The notes: generated by a model not told the origin, from the sequence alone. 64,000 nucleotides of DNA from Candidatus Peribacter sp. (GCA_030647195.1 JAUSKD010000045.1:19849-83848), one strand, 5' to 3'; counted from the first letter of the stretch, positions 49,899 through 58,638 are shown. Made by a program: numbers and translations.

Positions 49899-50840
49899 GT
49901 GATCGCCTCCCACCGCACGGTCATTGGCATTCTGCTGGCTTCACTCCTCCTTCTGCTGCTCGCGGGTGGCAGCGGGTTACTGTTCTTTTGCACTTCTGCA
50001 TGGTGCCCTGATATCGCTCCCTCAAAGAGAACCGCCGCTATCGATTTCACTTCCTGCCAGCAACTCCGGTTTGCGGTGGAGCAGACCTCGCCGCCACGCT
50101 GCATCGCCGGGAGCGCAATCTACTATGCGTCCTCCGGGAGCAGTCTTCGCATTGTGGAACCCCGTGCGGATCAGGAGGTGTCGCTGCCCCTGATTGTGCA
50201 GGGTGACGTGCGCATCGGCAGCGGAACAACGGCGCGTCTGGCCCTGATGGATCACGACGGATTCGCGCTGGCGGAGGAAGTGCTTGCTTTACCCAAAGCG
50301 CTCTCGGGCCAGATCGTTCCATTCAGTCAATCGGTTTCTTTTCCGCGGCCGCTTGGCACCGGAGGGATTCTTTCGGTTTCACTCTTCACGCAAAAAGGGA
50401 AGCTACAGGAGCAGGCGGAAATCCTTGTGCGGTTCCTCCCGACCGCCTCTGTCGAGATCAAGGCGTTCTTCGGCAATACTGAGCGCGATCCCAGGGCGGA
50501 GTACTGCGATGTGTCCTACCCCGTTGCCCGGCGCGTTCCGGTCTCGGACGATCTGCTCGCCGCGTCTCTGCGCGAGCTTCTTAGCGGACCCGGCATTCTG
50601 GAGCAGCGGCAGCGATTTTTCACCAGTCTGCCCGACGGGCTCGTCGTTCGCTCGCTTCACGATGACGATGGTCATGTGACTGTCACCTTTGACAGAGCGC
50701 TCGCGGAAGGCGTCGCCGGATCCTGCCGGGTTATGGCCATCCGTTCCCAGATTGAGCGCACCCTGAAGCAATTCCCGTTCGTGAAAGAGGTGACCATCAG
50801 CGTCGAAGGAATCCCGGATGAGGAAGTCCTGCAACCCTAA
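49899..50840 (+). CDS. Membrane-anchored protein with GerMN domain
   Basis: 313 residues, GTG start. A membrane anchor (about 7-25, VIGILLASLLLLLLAGG) precedes a Gmad2/Ig-like domain (about 70-175, with SLRIVEPRADQEVSLPLIVQ). A GerMN domain follows (about 180-305): the FFGNTERDPRAEYCDVSYPV start, LLAASLRELLSGP and VTVTFDRALAEG. GerMN domains occur in sporulation/germination proteins and in many non-sporing envelope proteins of unclear role. It ends 9 nt from a converging secreted-protein gene. Confidence 0.88.
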   Translation: MIASHRTVIGILLASLLLLLLAGGSGLLFFCTSAWCPDIAPSKRTAAIDFTSCQQLRFAVEQTSPPRCIAGSAIYYASSGSSLRIVEPRADQEVSLPLIVQGDVRIGSGTTARLALMDHDGFALAEEVLALPKALSGQIVPFSQSVSFPRPLGTGGILSVSLFTQKGKLQEQAEILVRFLPTASVEIKAFFGNTERDPRAEYCDVSYPVARRVPVSDDLLAASLRELLSGPGILEQRQRFFTSLPDGLVVRSLHDDDGHVTVTFDRALAEGVAGSCRVMAIRSQIERTLKQFPFVKEVTISVEGIPDEEVLQP

Positions 50841-50856
50841 CCCTATCCCTAATCCT
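50836..50856. repeat. CCCTAA-type words across two gene ends
   Basis: Runs of CCCTAA/CCCTATC words overlap the stop codons of two converging genes. Likely a short low-complexity repeat; it resembles the elements near 388 and 29449. Confidence 0.5.
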
Positions 50857-51316
50857 CCGTGGTGGCGTTCGTGCTCCCAGGCTGGCGGATTTCCTGATGA
50901 ATCAGCTCGTACCGGTGGCGCGTGCGGTACCGCAGGAGGAGAGTCGCCTGTTCGGCGCGGCGCGGAAGGGCCTTTGCGATGCGCTGTTGCGAACCCGTGC
51001 GCATGCGGTTGAGGACGTTCTCGCGGCGTGCCTGCTCGCGCACATCGCGCCGGCTCAGGCGTTCGCGTTCCTTCGCCTGCTTCTGCCCGATCAGCCAGGC
51101 ATTCTGCTTTTCGTTCACGCACTGGCGCAGCAACGTGAGCAGCGCAGCCTCGAGGTCTCCTTGTCCGAACGGGAGAGTGGCCCGGCACTCGGTATCCCAT
51201 TCCTGCTGCTGGAGCTGTTCGGGCGTCAGTTCAAGCACAGCATTCGACGCAAAGGCGGAGAGAGGAAGTGAGAGCTGGAGGAGCGAGAGGGCGAGGGCGG
51301 TGAGTGTGGTGCGCAT
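50849..51316 (-). CDS. Secreted hypothetical protein, 155 aa
   Basis: Start at the ATG 51316, which gives a clean signal peptide (MRTTLTALALSLLQLSLPLSAFAS). The mature part has LELTPEQLQQQEWDTECRAT with paired Cys (second Cys near 72) and then a long Arg/Gln-rich helix that may coil. No recognised family. GACAAT (51323-51328) ends 6 nt before the ATG. Confidence 0.72.
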   Translation of the reverse strand: MRTTLTALALSLLQLSLPLSAFASNAVLELTPEQLQQQEWDTECRATLPFGQGDLEAALLTLLRQCVNEKQNAWLIGQKQAKERERLSRRDVREQARRENVLNRMRTGSQQRIAKALPRRAEQATLLLRYRTRHRYELIHQEIRQPGSTNATTED

Positions 51317-51322
51317 GGTGTC

Positions 51323-51328
51323 ATTGTC
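51323..51328 (-). promoter_or_regulatory. -10-like box GACAAT, leaderless start
   Basis: Six nt before the ATG at 51316; a weaker match than most. Confidence 0.4.
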
Positions 51329-51423
51329 CCCCTTCGTACTCGAGGAATGCAAGGTGGTGCCTGCCCCGCACCGAGGCCGGGATGTGTTTGTATCAAAATG
51401 CGATGGGCTCTGGTGCGGGGTAG

Positions 51424-51429
51424 TATCAT
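51424..51429 (+). promoter_or_regulatory. -10 box TATCAT of recG, leaderless start
   Basis: Six nt before the GTG at 51436; an overlapping TAGTAT lies at 51421-51426. Confidence 0.5.
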
Positions 51430-51435
51430 TTCTCC

Positions 51436-53505
51436 GTGCAGATCTCTTCGCCCCTCACGGCTTCGCTCCTCAGGACCACGCCGGCGTTTGTCGAAGCGCT
51501 GATGGCAATGGGCATCGGGACCGCTCAGCAGCTGGCTGAGTACCTGCCCCGGGCGCACGAAGACCTGAGCCAGATCCAGACGATCGGCGATGCGCCGCTG
51601 GGCGAGAAGGTGACGGTGCGCGGCACGGTGAGCCGGATCGCGCTGGTGCGCACCAGAAGCCGCAAGACCATTGTGAAGGCGCTCTTTACGGACACAAACG
51701 GCGACAGTGCGGAAGTGGTGTGGTTCAATCAGCCGCACGTCAAGCGCATGCTGACCGATGGCGACGAGGTCGTGCTGACCGGCAAGATCGAGGAGGAGGG
51801 TTACAAGCTCAAAATCATGAGTCCGCAATTTGAACGAGCCGGAACGCGTCCCCTCGTGCATGCCGGACGCCTGGTGCCGATCTATCCGCAGCACGACATC
51901 ATTTCGACCAAGTGGCTGCGTGAGAAGATGGTGCTGCTCCGCAGCGTCATGAAGGATCTGCCAGAGACCCTACCCGCTGAGGTGGTGCGGGAAGAGCATC
52001 TGCTCTCCCGTGCCGAGACCATCGAAGCACTTCATTTCCCCGGGACACCGGAGGATGTTGCCCGCGCCCGCGAGCGGCTGGCATTCGAAGAGATGTACCG
52101 CATGCAGCTCGAGGCGCTTACGCAGCGACAAGAATGGCAGCGGCACCGTCAGGAACGGCTGAAAGTCCCCATGGATCCGGAGGTCATCAAGGCGTTCTTC
52201 CGGACGCTCAAATTCACGCCCACCAAGAGTCAGAAGATCGCCATCTACGAGATCCTGCGGGACATGGAGAAAGACACGCCCATGTCGCGGCTGCTCGAAG
52301 GGGATGTGGGCTCGGGCAAGACGCTGGTGGCCGCGGCCGTGATGGCCAACGTGCTCGCGCACGGCGGCCAGTGTGCCCTGATGGTGCCCACCGAGGTGCT
52401 GGCGCGCCAGCACGCCGAGACCATCGCGCGCATGCTCATCGCGCTCGGAAACGATCTCACCACGCGACGCGCCCGAGGGGAACCTGTGCCCGTGCTGCGC
52501 ATGCCGACGGTTTCCCTGCTCGTCGGATCGCTGCCTGCAGCGGAGGCCGCAGAGGTGCGCCGGGCTGTGGCGTCGGGCCAGACGGATATCGTCATCGGAA
52601 CGCACGCGCTCATTCAGGAGGCGGTGACATTCGCCGATCTCAAGTTCGTCATTGTCGACGAGCAGCATCGCTTCGGCGTGGATCAGCGTGTCCGCCTGCA
52701 AGAGAAGGGCAGTCCACACGTGCTCACCATGACGGCCACGCCCATTCCCCGTACGTTGGCACTGACCGCATACGGGCACCACGATCTCTCGGTATTGCTC
52801 GAGAAGCCCGGAAACCGCAAGAGGATCCACACGAAGGTGGTCTCGCCCCGTGATCGCATGACCGTCGAGCGATTCATCGACCAGCAGATTGCGGAGGGTC
52901 GGCAGGTCTTCGTGATCTGCCCGCTGATTACTGCCTCGGACCACGAAGAGATGGCGGAGGTGAAGAGTGTTGCGAATGAAGAGCGGAGGCTCAAAGAGAG
53001 CTTTCCGCGGCGGCACATCGCGGCCCTGCACGGCCGGATGCAGCCGGATGAGAAACAGAAGATCATGCGCTCATTCAAGGAGCGGCAGGTGGATCTGCTC
53101 GTTTCGACGGCGGTGATCGAAGTGGGGATCGACGTGCCGAATGCCTCGATCATGCTCATCGAGGGGGCGGAGCGATTCGGTCTCGCCCAGTTGCACCAGT
53201 TCCGCGGACGTGTGGGGCGCGGGGAACACCAGAGCCACTGTTTCCTTGCTACCACCACGGTCGAGCAGGCGCGCTCACCGAGGCTCAAGGCCATGGAGGA
53301 GCACGACAGCGGGTTCATCCTCGCGGAGATTGATCTCAAACTTCGTGGCTTCGGAGAGCTCTTTGGTACACGCCAGAGCGGGTTTTCCTTTGCCGCCTTT
53401 CAGGAGTTCGTGCAGCCGGAATTTATCGTCCGGGCCAGGCGTGCAGCGGAGCGCACTTTGGGCGAAAAGCCGTTTGCCGGGAGCGGATTGGCTGCTAGAC
53501 TCTAG
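51436..53505 (+). CDS. recG: ATP-dependent DNA helicase RecG
   Basis: 689 residues, GTG start. The N-terminal wedge/OB-fold domain (about 55-150) binds the fork. Helicase motifs are LLEGDVGSGKT (I), DEQHRFGVDQR (II), MTATPIPRTLALT (III) and QFRGRVGRGEHQS (VI), followed by the TRG region. RecG remodels stalled forks and Holliday junctions. It is followed by the helical-protein gene with its own promoter. Confidence 0.96.
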   Translation: MQISSPLTASLLRTTPAFVEALMAMGIGTAQQLAEYLPRAHEDLSQIQTIGDAPLGEKVTVRGTVSRIALVRTRSRKTIVKALFTDTNGDSAEVVWFNQPHVKRMLTDGDEVVLTGKIEEEGYKLKIMSPQFERAGTRPLVHAGRLVPIYPQHDIISTKWLREKMVLLRSVMKDLPETLPAEVVREEHLLSRAETIEALHFPGTPEDVARARERLAFEEMYRMQLEALTQRQEWQRHRQERLKVPMDPEVIKAFFRTLKFTPTKSQKIAIYEILRDMEKDTPMSRLLEGDVGSGKTLVAAAVMANVLAHGGQCALMVPTEVLARQHAETIARMLIALGNDLTTRRARGEPVPVLRMPTVSLLVGSLPAAEAAEVRRAVASGQTDIVIGTHALIQEAVTFADLKFVIVDEQHRFGVDQRVRLQEKGSPHVLTMTATPIPRTLALTAYGHHDLSVLLEKPGNRKRIHTKVVSPRDRMTVERFIDQQIAEGRQVFVICPLITASDHEEMAEVKSVANEERRLKESFPRRHIAALHGRMQPDEKQKIMRSFKERQVDLLVSTAVIEVGIDVPNASIMLIEGAERFGLAQLHQFRGRVGRGEHQSHCFLATTTVEQARSPRLKAMEEHDSGFILAEIDLKLRGFGELFGTRQSGFSFAAFQEFVQPEFIVRARRAAERTLGEKPFAGSGLAARL
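53493..53501 (+). promoter_or_regulatory. Extended -10 TGC-TAGACT
   Basis: Overlaps the recG 3' end; the ATG at 53529 is 27 nt downstream behind the pyrimidine-rich CACTTTCTCTCGTTCCT. Confidence 0.5.
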
Positions 53506-53528
53506 AACAGTCACTTTCTCTCGTTCCT

Positions 53529-54164
53529 ATGGCACAGACTCCCACTCCTCCACAGCCTCCCCGACCGGGCGATCCGGTTCCTGTCGGCGGTCTTGATCCC
53601 ACGCAGGTGTTCGGCACGCCCCCGCCCCCGCCTCCTCAGGCGCAGGGACAGCAGGCAGGCGGTGCGCAGGACGGAGCCGCGCCCATGGCGGATCAGGGGC
53701 CGCCCCCGCCGCCCCCCGGTGTGACTGCGACGAAGGAGATGGGCTTCGATGATGAGGATCTGAAGATCCTCGCAGAGGTGGGCAATTACCGTTTCGGGAG
53801 CATTACCGCTCTGCTCACGAACGACAAGATCCCCGTTCCCGCTCATCCCGAGACCAAGTTCGACGACCAGATGTTCCTGACGTTCCTGCGGGGAAGTATC
53901 TCGCTCACGCGCGATGAGAAGTGGCGCATCATCATGGCGATCCCCAAGTTGTCGCAATTCCAGATCGACGAGCTGCAGAAAATTCTGGAGGAGGAGAAGC
54001 GCAAGTTCTCCGATCTCTCGCCCAAGCACCTGCTGCAGCTGCAGAAGCTGGAGCAGAAGCATGCCGAGGATTGGCGTGATCTGCAGGCGGTTTCGGTGCA
54101 GCAGACAGCCAAAGCACAGGAACAGGATCAGGCAGCAGAGATCCGCAAGCAGTTGGGACTTTGA
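53529..54164 (+). CDS. Pro-rich protein with helical module
   Basis: 211 residues. The first 70 are Pro/Gln/Gly-rich and disordered (runs of PPPPPP). The helical part follows (about 75-205), with AIPKLSQFQIDELQKIL and a Glu/Lys/Gln coiled-coil end. Part of it resembles the product of 13940-14362. No signal peptide. Function unknown. A hairpin terminator follows. Confidence 0.78.
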   Translation: MAQTPTPPQPPRPGDPVPVGGLDPTQVFGTPPPPPPQAQGQQAGGAQDGAAPMADQGPPPPPPGVTATKEMGFDDEDLKILAEVGNYRFGSITALLTNDKIPVPAHPETKFDDQMFLTFLRGSISLTRDEKWRIIMAIPKLSQFQIDELQKILEEEKRKFSDLSPKHLLQLQKLEQKHAEDWRDLQAVSVQQTAKAQEQDQAAEIRKQLGL

Positions 54165-54169
54165 CTTTT

Positions 54170-54203
54170 CGTGAAAGGAAAACCTAACGGTTTTCCTCTC
54201 ACG
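54170..54203 (+). terminator. Hairpin terminator
   Basis: GGAAAACC and GGTTTTCC form a perfect 8-bp stem with loop TAAC. Outer CGTGA/TCACG extends it past a small internal bulge. A pyrimidine-rich stretch (CTCTCTTTTCCC) follows soon after. The remaining bases to 54316 show nothing clear. Confidence 0.7.
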
Positions 54204-54316
54204 AGCTCTCTTTTCCCTTCAGCGGTGTCGCTCCAGTTGCGGGTCTAAGCCGGAGGCACCCACAACTTCGCGACAGATTATTTCCAATAATACATGCCTG
54301 AGACCAATAAAAGCCG

Positions 54317-54904
54317 CTAGAGCACATTCATCCGGTACAGCACGAAGCCGGCGACGCCGATGAGCGTTGCAAGCAGTCCCTTGAAAATTCCTTTGCCCGT
54401 GGCTTTCCAGATTCCCGAGAGGAGCAGAAAGAGGTAGGCGGCAAGTGTGAAGCTCAAGACCAGGGGCGAGAGGAACAGACCCTCCACGAAGGGAATGCGG
54501 AAGGGGAGGGGACGAGAGTGCTGATAACTTCCGAGTGCGTAGACCAGGGCGTACCACGCCAGCAGCCATCCGGCGTAGAGACGCAGCGTATCGAGGAGCG
54601 GGAAGTACGATGACGGGGATTCGGACTTAGGACTTAGGACTTCGGGGCTTTCCGTAGTGATCTCAGACGATACGGGATTCTCTTCTGGCGTTTCGTCGGG
54701 GACAGCAGGAGGCGTGAAGGAGAGGAGTTTTTCGGCCTGTTCGGGCGTCAGCGGTTGTTCGCTCGCCGTGGATTCGTGAATCTCTTCCGGGACCAGATGC
54801 ATTTGTTTCAGGGCATCGTGTGCGGCTTGCAGACTGAACGACTCGATGGTGCCGGATACGCGCTGACCGTCTAACTGAATCGCCGTATAGGTGAATTGCG
54901 GCAT
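54317..54904 (-). CDS. GspF/PilC N-terminal-like domain fused to membrane segments
   Basis: 195 residues. The start MPQFTYTAIQLDGQRVSGTI, with EAxL-type helix and LVPEEI, matches the first 50 residues of type II secretion/pilus platform proteins. The helical F domains are absent. A Glu/Pro/Ser-rich linker (about 60-110) leads to three to four hydrophobic segments. It may be a derived regulator or a remnant of the pilus machinery. TACGAT (54911-54916, with TGG before it) ends 6 nt before the ATG. Confidence 0.72.
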   Translation of the reverse strand: MPQFTYTAIQLDGQRVSGTIESFSLQAAHDALKQMHLVPEEIHESTASEQPLTPEQAEKLLSFTPPAVPDETPEENPVSSEITTESPEVLSPKSESPSSYFPLLDTLRLYAGWLLAWYALVYALGSYQHSRPLPFRIPFVEGLFLSPLVLSFTLAAYLFLLLSGIWKATGKGIFKGLLATLIGVAGFVLYRMNVL

Positions 54905-54910
54905 GGGGCT

Positions 54911-54916
54911 ATCGTA
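54911..54916 (-). promoter_or_regulatory. Extended -10 TGG-TACGAT, leaderless start
   Basis: Six nt before the ATG at 54904. Confidence 0.55.
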
Positions 54917-54925
54917 CCACAGTGA

Positions 54926-55882
54926 TCAGGCTCCCGGCTGCACCTCCATGGCCGAGAGGTGTTGCGTCATGTAGTCCACGGCAGCCTTGAGCGCGGAGGG
55001 TGCGGAGATCTCGATGTGGCGGTCCTTCGTCCATTCCCGGTAGCCGCGCACGGTCGAGCCGTCATCGCGCACGTCTTTATCTGCGATCCCTTTGGCAGAG
55101 AGGGCTCCGCCAAGCAGGTTCACCGCAATCGGACCGTCCGAGAGATTCTCGAGGGATAGGGAGCCGACTTCGATGTGCCAGAGGGCTTCGGAAGCGGTGC
55201 CGAACGACTTGAAGTACCAGTTGCGGTGCACGGGAACGCAGAAGCCGACCGTCGGCGGCGCGCAGTACGCCTGCGTCCAGTTGGCCGTGGCGAGGTTTTG
55301 TTTGGCCATGGAGGTCACTTGTGCCGAGACATCAATCGTGACGGGGGCCGTGCTGACGGAGGAGGAAGAGTGTTGGGCGGAAGACACGGGAGCGGGCTTT
55401 GACGATGGTGCGCTGGAGGCCACGGGCAGGGGGGAGGAAACCGACGATGCCGAAGCAACCGAGGAAGCCGACGACGCAGACGAGGAAACCGATGCGACGG
55501 ATGTGCTGCTGGATGAAGAGGTCTCGAGCAGTCTGATTTGTTCGACGCGCATGATCGTGCCGCCTTCTTCCACCGTGGGGCGGATGGATCCTGTGGCTTC
55601 CGCTTGTTCACCGACGTATCCGTTCAAATCAACAGTCTCGCTTGCGAGCAGAATGAAGCGACCGTCGCTGAGCTCGAGGCGGTGCGTCCCTTCCATATAG
55701 ATGCTGATGCCCGCCGGGCGCACCGTTCCCGTGAAGGAAACATTGTGCGTCTCGACAACGGGGGACTCGGAAGAGGAGGAAGAGGAGAGAAGGGGATCTT
55801 CGGTGGGAGTCGTCGGGGTACTGCCGCCGCAGGAGGCGAGCAGAAGACCGATGGTGAGAAAGGGGAGCAGGCGGGAGCGCAT
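54926..55882 (-). CDS. Lipoprotein with Ser-rich linkers
   Basis: 318 residues from the ATG at 55882. Lipobox LLLASC. A short Ser/Glu/Pro region precedes a small OB-like domain (about 45-110, ISIYMEGTHRLELSDGRF). A linker of about 70 residues of Ser, Ala and Val follows. The C-terminal domain (about 190-318, with paired Cys in AYCAPPTVGFCVP) is unrecognised. Probably exposed on the outer face of the membrane. TAGAAT (55906-55911) lies 23 nt upstream, with a CCCCTTTCTCTCCCC leader. Confidence 0.8.
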   Translation of the reverse strand: MRSRLLPFLTIGLLLASCGGSTPTTPTEDPLLSSSSSSESPVVETHNVSFTGTVRPAGISIYMEGTHRLELSDGRFILLASETVDLNGYVGEQAEATGSIRPTVEEGGTIMRVEQIRLLETSSSSSTSVASVSSSASSASSVASASSVSSPLPVASSAPSSKPAPVSSAQHSSSSVSTAPVTIDVSAQVTSMAKQNLATANWTQAYCAPPTVGFCVPVHRNWYFKSFGTASEALWHIEVGSLSLENLSDGPIAVNLLGGALSAKGIADKDVRDDGSTVRGYREWTKDRHIEISAPSALKAAVDYMTQHLSAMEVQPGA

Positions 55883-55905
55883 GAGAGGGGAGAGAAAGGG
55901 GTTGC

Positions 55906-55911
55906 ATTCTA
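55906..55911 (-). promoter_or_regulatory. -10 box TAGAAT of the lipoprotein gene
   Basis: 23 nt before the ATG at 55882; the leader is pyrimidine-rich. Confidence 0.5.
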
Positions 55912-55935
55912 CCTCCATTTGGAAAATCGGGACAA

Positions 55936-55969
55936 CAAAAATCCCCCGGGGAACGTTTCTCCGGGGGAT
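55936..55969 (-). terminator. Strong intrinsic terminator after the dsbA-like gene
   Basis: CCCCCGG-type arms (ATCCCCCGGGGA and TCTCCGGGGGAT) pair, followed on the minus strand by TTTTTG. It is 15 nt beyond the stop at 55984. Confidence 0.9.
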
Positions 55970-55983
55970 GAGGGACAGAGCGA

Positions 55984-56703
55984 TTACTCCAGCAGACCGT
56001 CGATGGCGGTCTTGAAGTTGGCAAGAGGCTGGGCGCCCGAGACGACTGCAACCTTCTTGGTCTTGTTGTTGATGATCAGGTTGCCCGGGGTGCCCTGAAT
56101 GCCGGCCTTGGTGCCGGACTGCATCATTTCGGCAGTCTTCGTCGCATACTTGCCGCTATCCACACACTTCTGGAAGGCTGTCTGGTTGAGGCCGATGTCC
56201 TTGGCGTATGTACCAAGCTGTGCGAGGTCGGATCCCTTTTCGTAAATCATATCCACCAATGCCCAGAATTTGTCGTTGCCTCCCAGTTCTGCGGCACACT
56301 CCGCGGCCTCTGCGGCCTTCTGCGCGGTCGGGTGGAACGAGAGCGGGTAGTGGCGGTACACCCAGTTCACCTTGTCGCCATAATCCTTGAGGAGTTGCAC
56401 CATCGTGGGGTGAACACGGGCGCAGAAGGGGCACTCCAGATCCGAGTATTCGAGAATCGTGATCTCCGCATCGGCATTTCCGCGAATGTGATCCGCGGAG
56501 GTGATGGCCTCGATGTCTGCGAAGGCCGGCACGGGATCCTCTGCCGGGGCAGGTGGTGTTGGCTGAGCGGCGGTCGGCGCAGCGGTCGGAAGCTTACCGA
56601 TCGGAGTGCCTGTCATTTTGGATCCGGCGAATCCGATCACGATCCCGATGAGGACCATCGAAACACCAAACCACATTTTCGTTTCCTGCTGGGGAGTGGA
56701 CAT
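55984..56703 (-). CDS. DsbA-family thiol oxidoreductase, membrane-anchored
   Basis: 239 residues from the ATG at 56703. An N-terminal anchor (about 10-28, MVLIGIVIGFAGS) and an Ala/Pro linker precede a thioredoxin fold with the inserted helical domain. The active site is ECPFCARVH (CPFC), and the cis-Pro loop is QGTPGNLII. It introduces or shuffles disulfides outside the membrane. The many Cys-rich CGNG proteins of this window are plausible substrates. No partner (VKOR/DsbB) is adjacent. Confidence 0.93.
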   Translation of the reverse strand: MSTPQQETKMWFGVSMVLIGIVIGFAGSKMTGTPIGKLPTAAPTAAQPTPPAPAEDPVPAFADIEAITSADHIRGNADAEITILEYSDLECPFCARVHPTMVQLLKDYGDKVNWVYRHYPLSFHPTAQKAAEAAECAAELGGNDKFWALVDMIYEKGSDLAQLGTYAKDIGLNQTAFQKCVDSGKYATKTAEMMQSGTKAGIQGTPGNLIINNKTKKVAVVSGAQPLANFKTAIDGLLE

Positions 56704-56818
56704 AAGAATGGGGGAGGGAAATGAGCCCACCTAGTTTAGAGGAACTTCCCGAGTTTTCCAGTGGCCCTTCTTCCCGAAAGAGGTTTCAAATTATCGAAGA
56801 TGTGTTGCAGTAGTTTGC

Positions 56819-58231
56819 TTACTGCAGGGCAGCGGAGAGCTTGTTTTCTGCACTTGCGTGGAGCAGCTCGTACTTTTTTGCCAGGGATTTCGGCAGGCTG
56901 GTGTAGCGCGAGACGATTACCTGCTGCTTCTCCGTTCCATCCGCGAACGCGATGTGTTGCACCCAGGAGATTTCGTTCTTGCGGGGCGGGCGCTCGGCTT
57001 CAGGAAAATCGGCAAGATCGGAGGACGCAAAGTACGGTCCCGAGATACGGGTCTTGCGTCCGTCGGGTGTGCCGTAGATTTGTACGACGGCTTCGCTGCC
57101 TTCGGTGTATGCCTGGAACACGAGGTAGTTGCCAGTATCATTCACGAAGGTGAGGTCCTGCTGGCCGGGAAAGACCGTTGCGTCGATGCCCACTCCGTAC
57201 TTTTCGTAGTACGAGACGTACATGCTGTGATTCGCGCGTTTCACGGAAGTGAAGCCGGCGTTCAGCATCGCCCGGAAAGTCGTGGTGGATGCCTGGCAGA
57301 TGCCTCCGCCGGGAGCCATGACGAGATCGGTGGTGTTGAAAATCACCTTGGCATCGCGCCAGCCGTTGCCGTTGGTGACGGGGCCGCCGAGGGTCGCGTT
57401 GAACGAGAATGTTTCACCCGGGGGAACCACGGCATTATTCACATGCTGATTGATGGCCTTATTCACATTGTGGATGCGGGCAGCCGGGGACCCGACGTAA
57501 TCGGATTTTCCGACCCCCAGGAGCGTCAGCTCCCCCAGGGGAACATCCGAGAGATTTTCGATGGGGCCACCCATGACGTACAGAGGTGCCGTGATTGCTT
57601 CCGTGCCATCGGTGAGCGCGGATGTGAGGTCGCGGGTGATAGTGGGCAGATCGAAGACGATGCCAGCGCGGGCGGCTCCGGTACTGGTCACGACCCTCTG
57701 GATCTTATGATCTTGCACGACGGAGGTAATGACGGCCTTTTTCGGCGGGACGATTCCGTCGATGATTTCCTGCCGGAGGTACTGGGCGATGCGCTCCCCG
57801 TCGACGCGGAAGTGCGCCGATGCCGGCGAAATCTCCGCCTTGAGCCACGTCGGATAGCGCTGAAGGCTGACATCCCACGAGCGGTACGAGAGGTTATCCT
57901 GCAGCTGCAGCGTGACGGTGGTTTTGTGCTGCAGGAGCGCGCGCTGCTCCTTAAGCGCCCCCAGCAGTGTGGAAATGGACGGGGAAGTGCCTTGGTCTCG
58001 CGCAATGCGCTTGCTCATGCGTTGCGCCACACGGACCAGCGCATCTTCGCCGGGAGTGGCGGGACCCGAGGCCTCGGCCGCGAAGCCGCCGAAGGAAACT
58101 GCCGGAAAGAGTCTGGTCTTCGGTGACCAGGCACTGTCCAGCGATGGATCGGTGGGTACTGCGATGCTCAGAAGAAGAATCGCACAGGTTGCGAACAGTG
58201 TCCCGAGTTGAGTTTTGTACTTATTCGTCAT
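56819..58231 (-). CDS. VanW-family protein
   Basis: 470 residues from the ATG at 58231; the longer frame is not family-like. A signal peptide or anchor (about 8-28) precedes a peptidoglycan-binding-4-like region (about 70-200). The VanW domain (about 255-395) has FSFNATLGGPVTNGNGW, MAPGGGICQASTTTFRAML and NHSMYVSYYEKYGVGIDATV. VanW proteins occur in vancomycin-resistance clusters and broadly in Gram-positive and CPR envelopes; their biochemical role is unsettled. The promoter at 58262-58290 is strong. Confidence 0.92.
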   Translation of the reverse strand: MTNKYKTQLGTLFATCAILLLSIAVPTDPSLDSAWSPKTRLFPAVSFGGFAAEASGPATPGEDALVRVAQRMSKRIARDQGTSPSISTLLGALKEQRALLQHKTTVTLQLQDNLSYRSWDVSLQRYPTWLKAEISPASAHFRVDGERIAQYLRQEIIDGIVPPKKAVITSVVQDHKIQRVVTSTGAARAGIVFDLPTITRDLTSALTDGTEAITAPLYVMGGPIENLSDVPLGELTLLGVGKSDYVGSPAARIHNVNKAINQHVNNAVVPPGETFSFNATLGGPVTNGNGWRDAKVIFNTTDLVMAPGGGICQASTTTFRAMLNAGFTSVKRANHSMYVSYYEKYGVGIDATVFPGQQDLTFVNDTGNYLVFQAYTEGSEAVVQIYGTPDGRKTRISGPYFASSDLADFPEAERPPRKNEISWVQHIAFADGTEKQQVIVSRYTSLPKSLAKKYELLHASAENKLSAALQ

Positions 58232-58261
58232 TTTGGTGTGTGTTATTGAAGTTCGTCTGAT

Positions 58262-58290
58262 ATTATACAATATATGGTAAATATTGGCAA
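58262..58290 (-). promoter_or_regulatory. Promoter of the VanW gene
   Basis: -35 TTGCCA (58285-58290), 17-nt spacer, perfect -10 TATAAT (58262-58267); the ATG is 30 nt downstream. The ATTGTATAATAT context also occurs at 22347. Confidence 0.75.
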
Positions 58291-58558
58291 TATATTTTCT
58301 ATTAATCAATCTGGCTTTGCTGATCTGTAACCGCCATTCCCAGAGTGCGCGGCAGAAGCCTTGAAAAGGGAGAAATGCGGCCTCCATTCCCATCAGACGA
58401 CCGAACACTCACATTCCTACATGCAGTGGTCTTGCCGTTGAACGCTTTTCCTTTTCCGGGAGCATCAGGCCTGCCTGCCAGCGCATCGAGTCGGCCGGAG
58501 GCCGCAAACATTCAACCGCCGCTTAGACGAGACGGTGTGTGAGGAATGTTCGAGAAGT
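58291..58558. other. Gap between VanW promoter and tRNA pair
   Basis: No gene could be supported. A small hairpin CGGCC-GGA-GGCCG lies at about 58491-58503 and may end the tRNA transcript. Confidence 0.4.
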
Positions 58559-58634
58559 TGGTGGAGCTGAGGGGATTCAAACCCCTGACCTCCGCAATGC
58601 GAATGCGGCGCTCTATCAGCTGAGCTACAGCCCC
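58559..58634 (-). tRNA. tRNA-Ala (anticodon CGC)
   Basis: Acceptor GGGGCTG pairs with CAGCTCC, including the G3-U70 pair that marks tRNA-Ala. The anticodon loop TTCGCAT carries CGC. T-loop GGTTTGAATCC. CCA is encoded. It is 4 nt after tRNA-Phe, so both share a transcript. Confidence 0.97.
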
Positions 58635-58638
58635 ACAG

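Noticed and set aside
50834-50856. CCCTAA words read as telomere-like
   Set aside because: They are short, internal and overlap gene ends; nothing suggests a linear replicon end.
58302-58511. 69-codon frame in the gap before the tRNA pair
   Set aside because: No promoter layout, no domain and biased composition; coding not supported.
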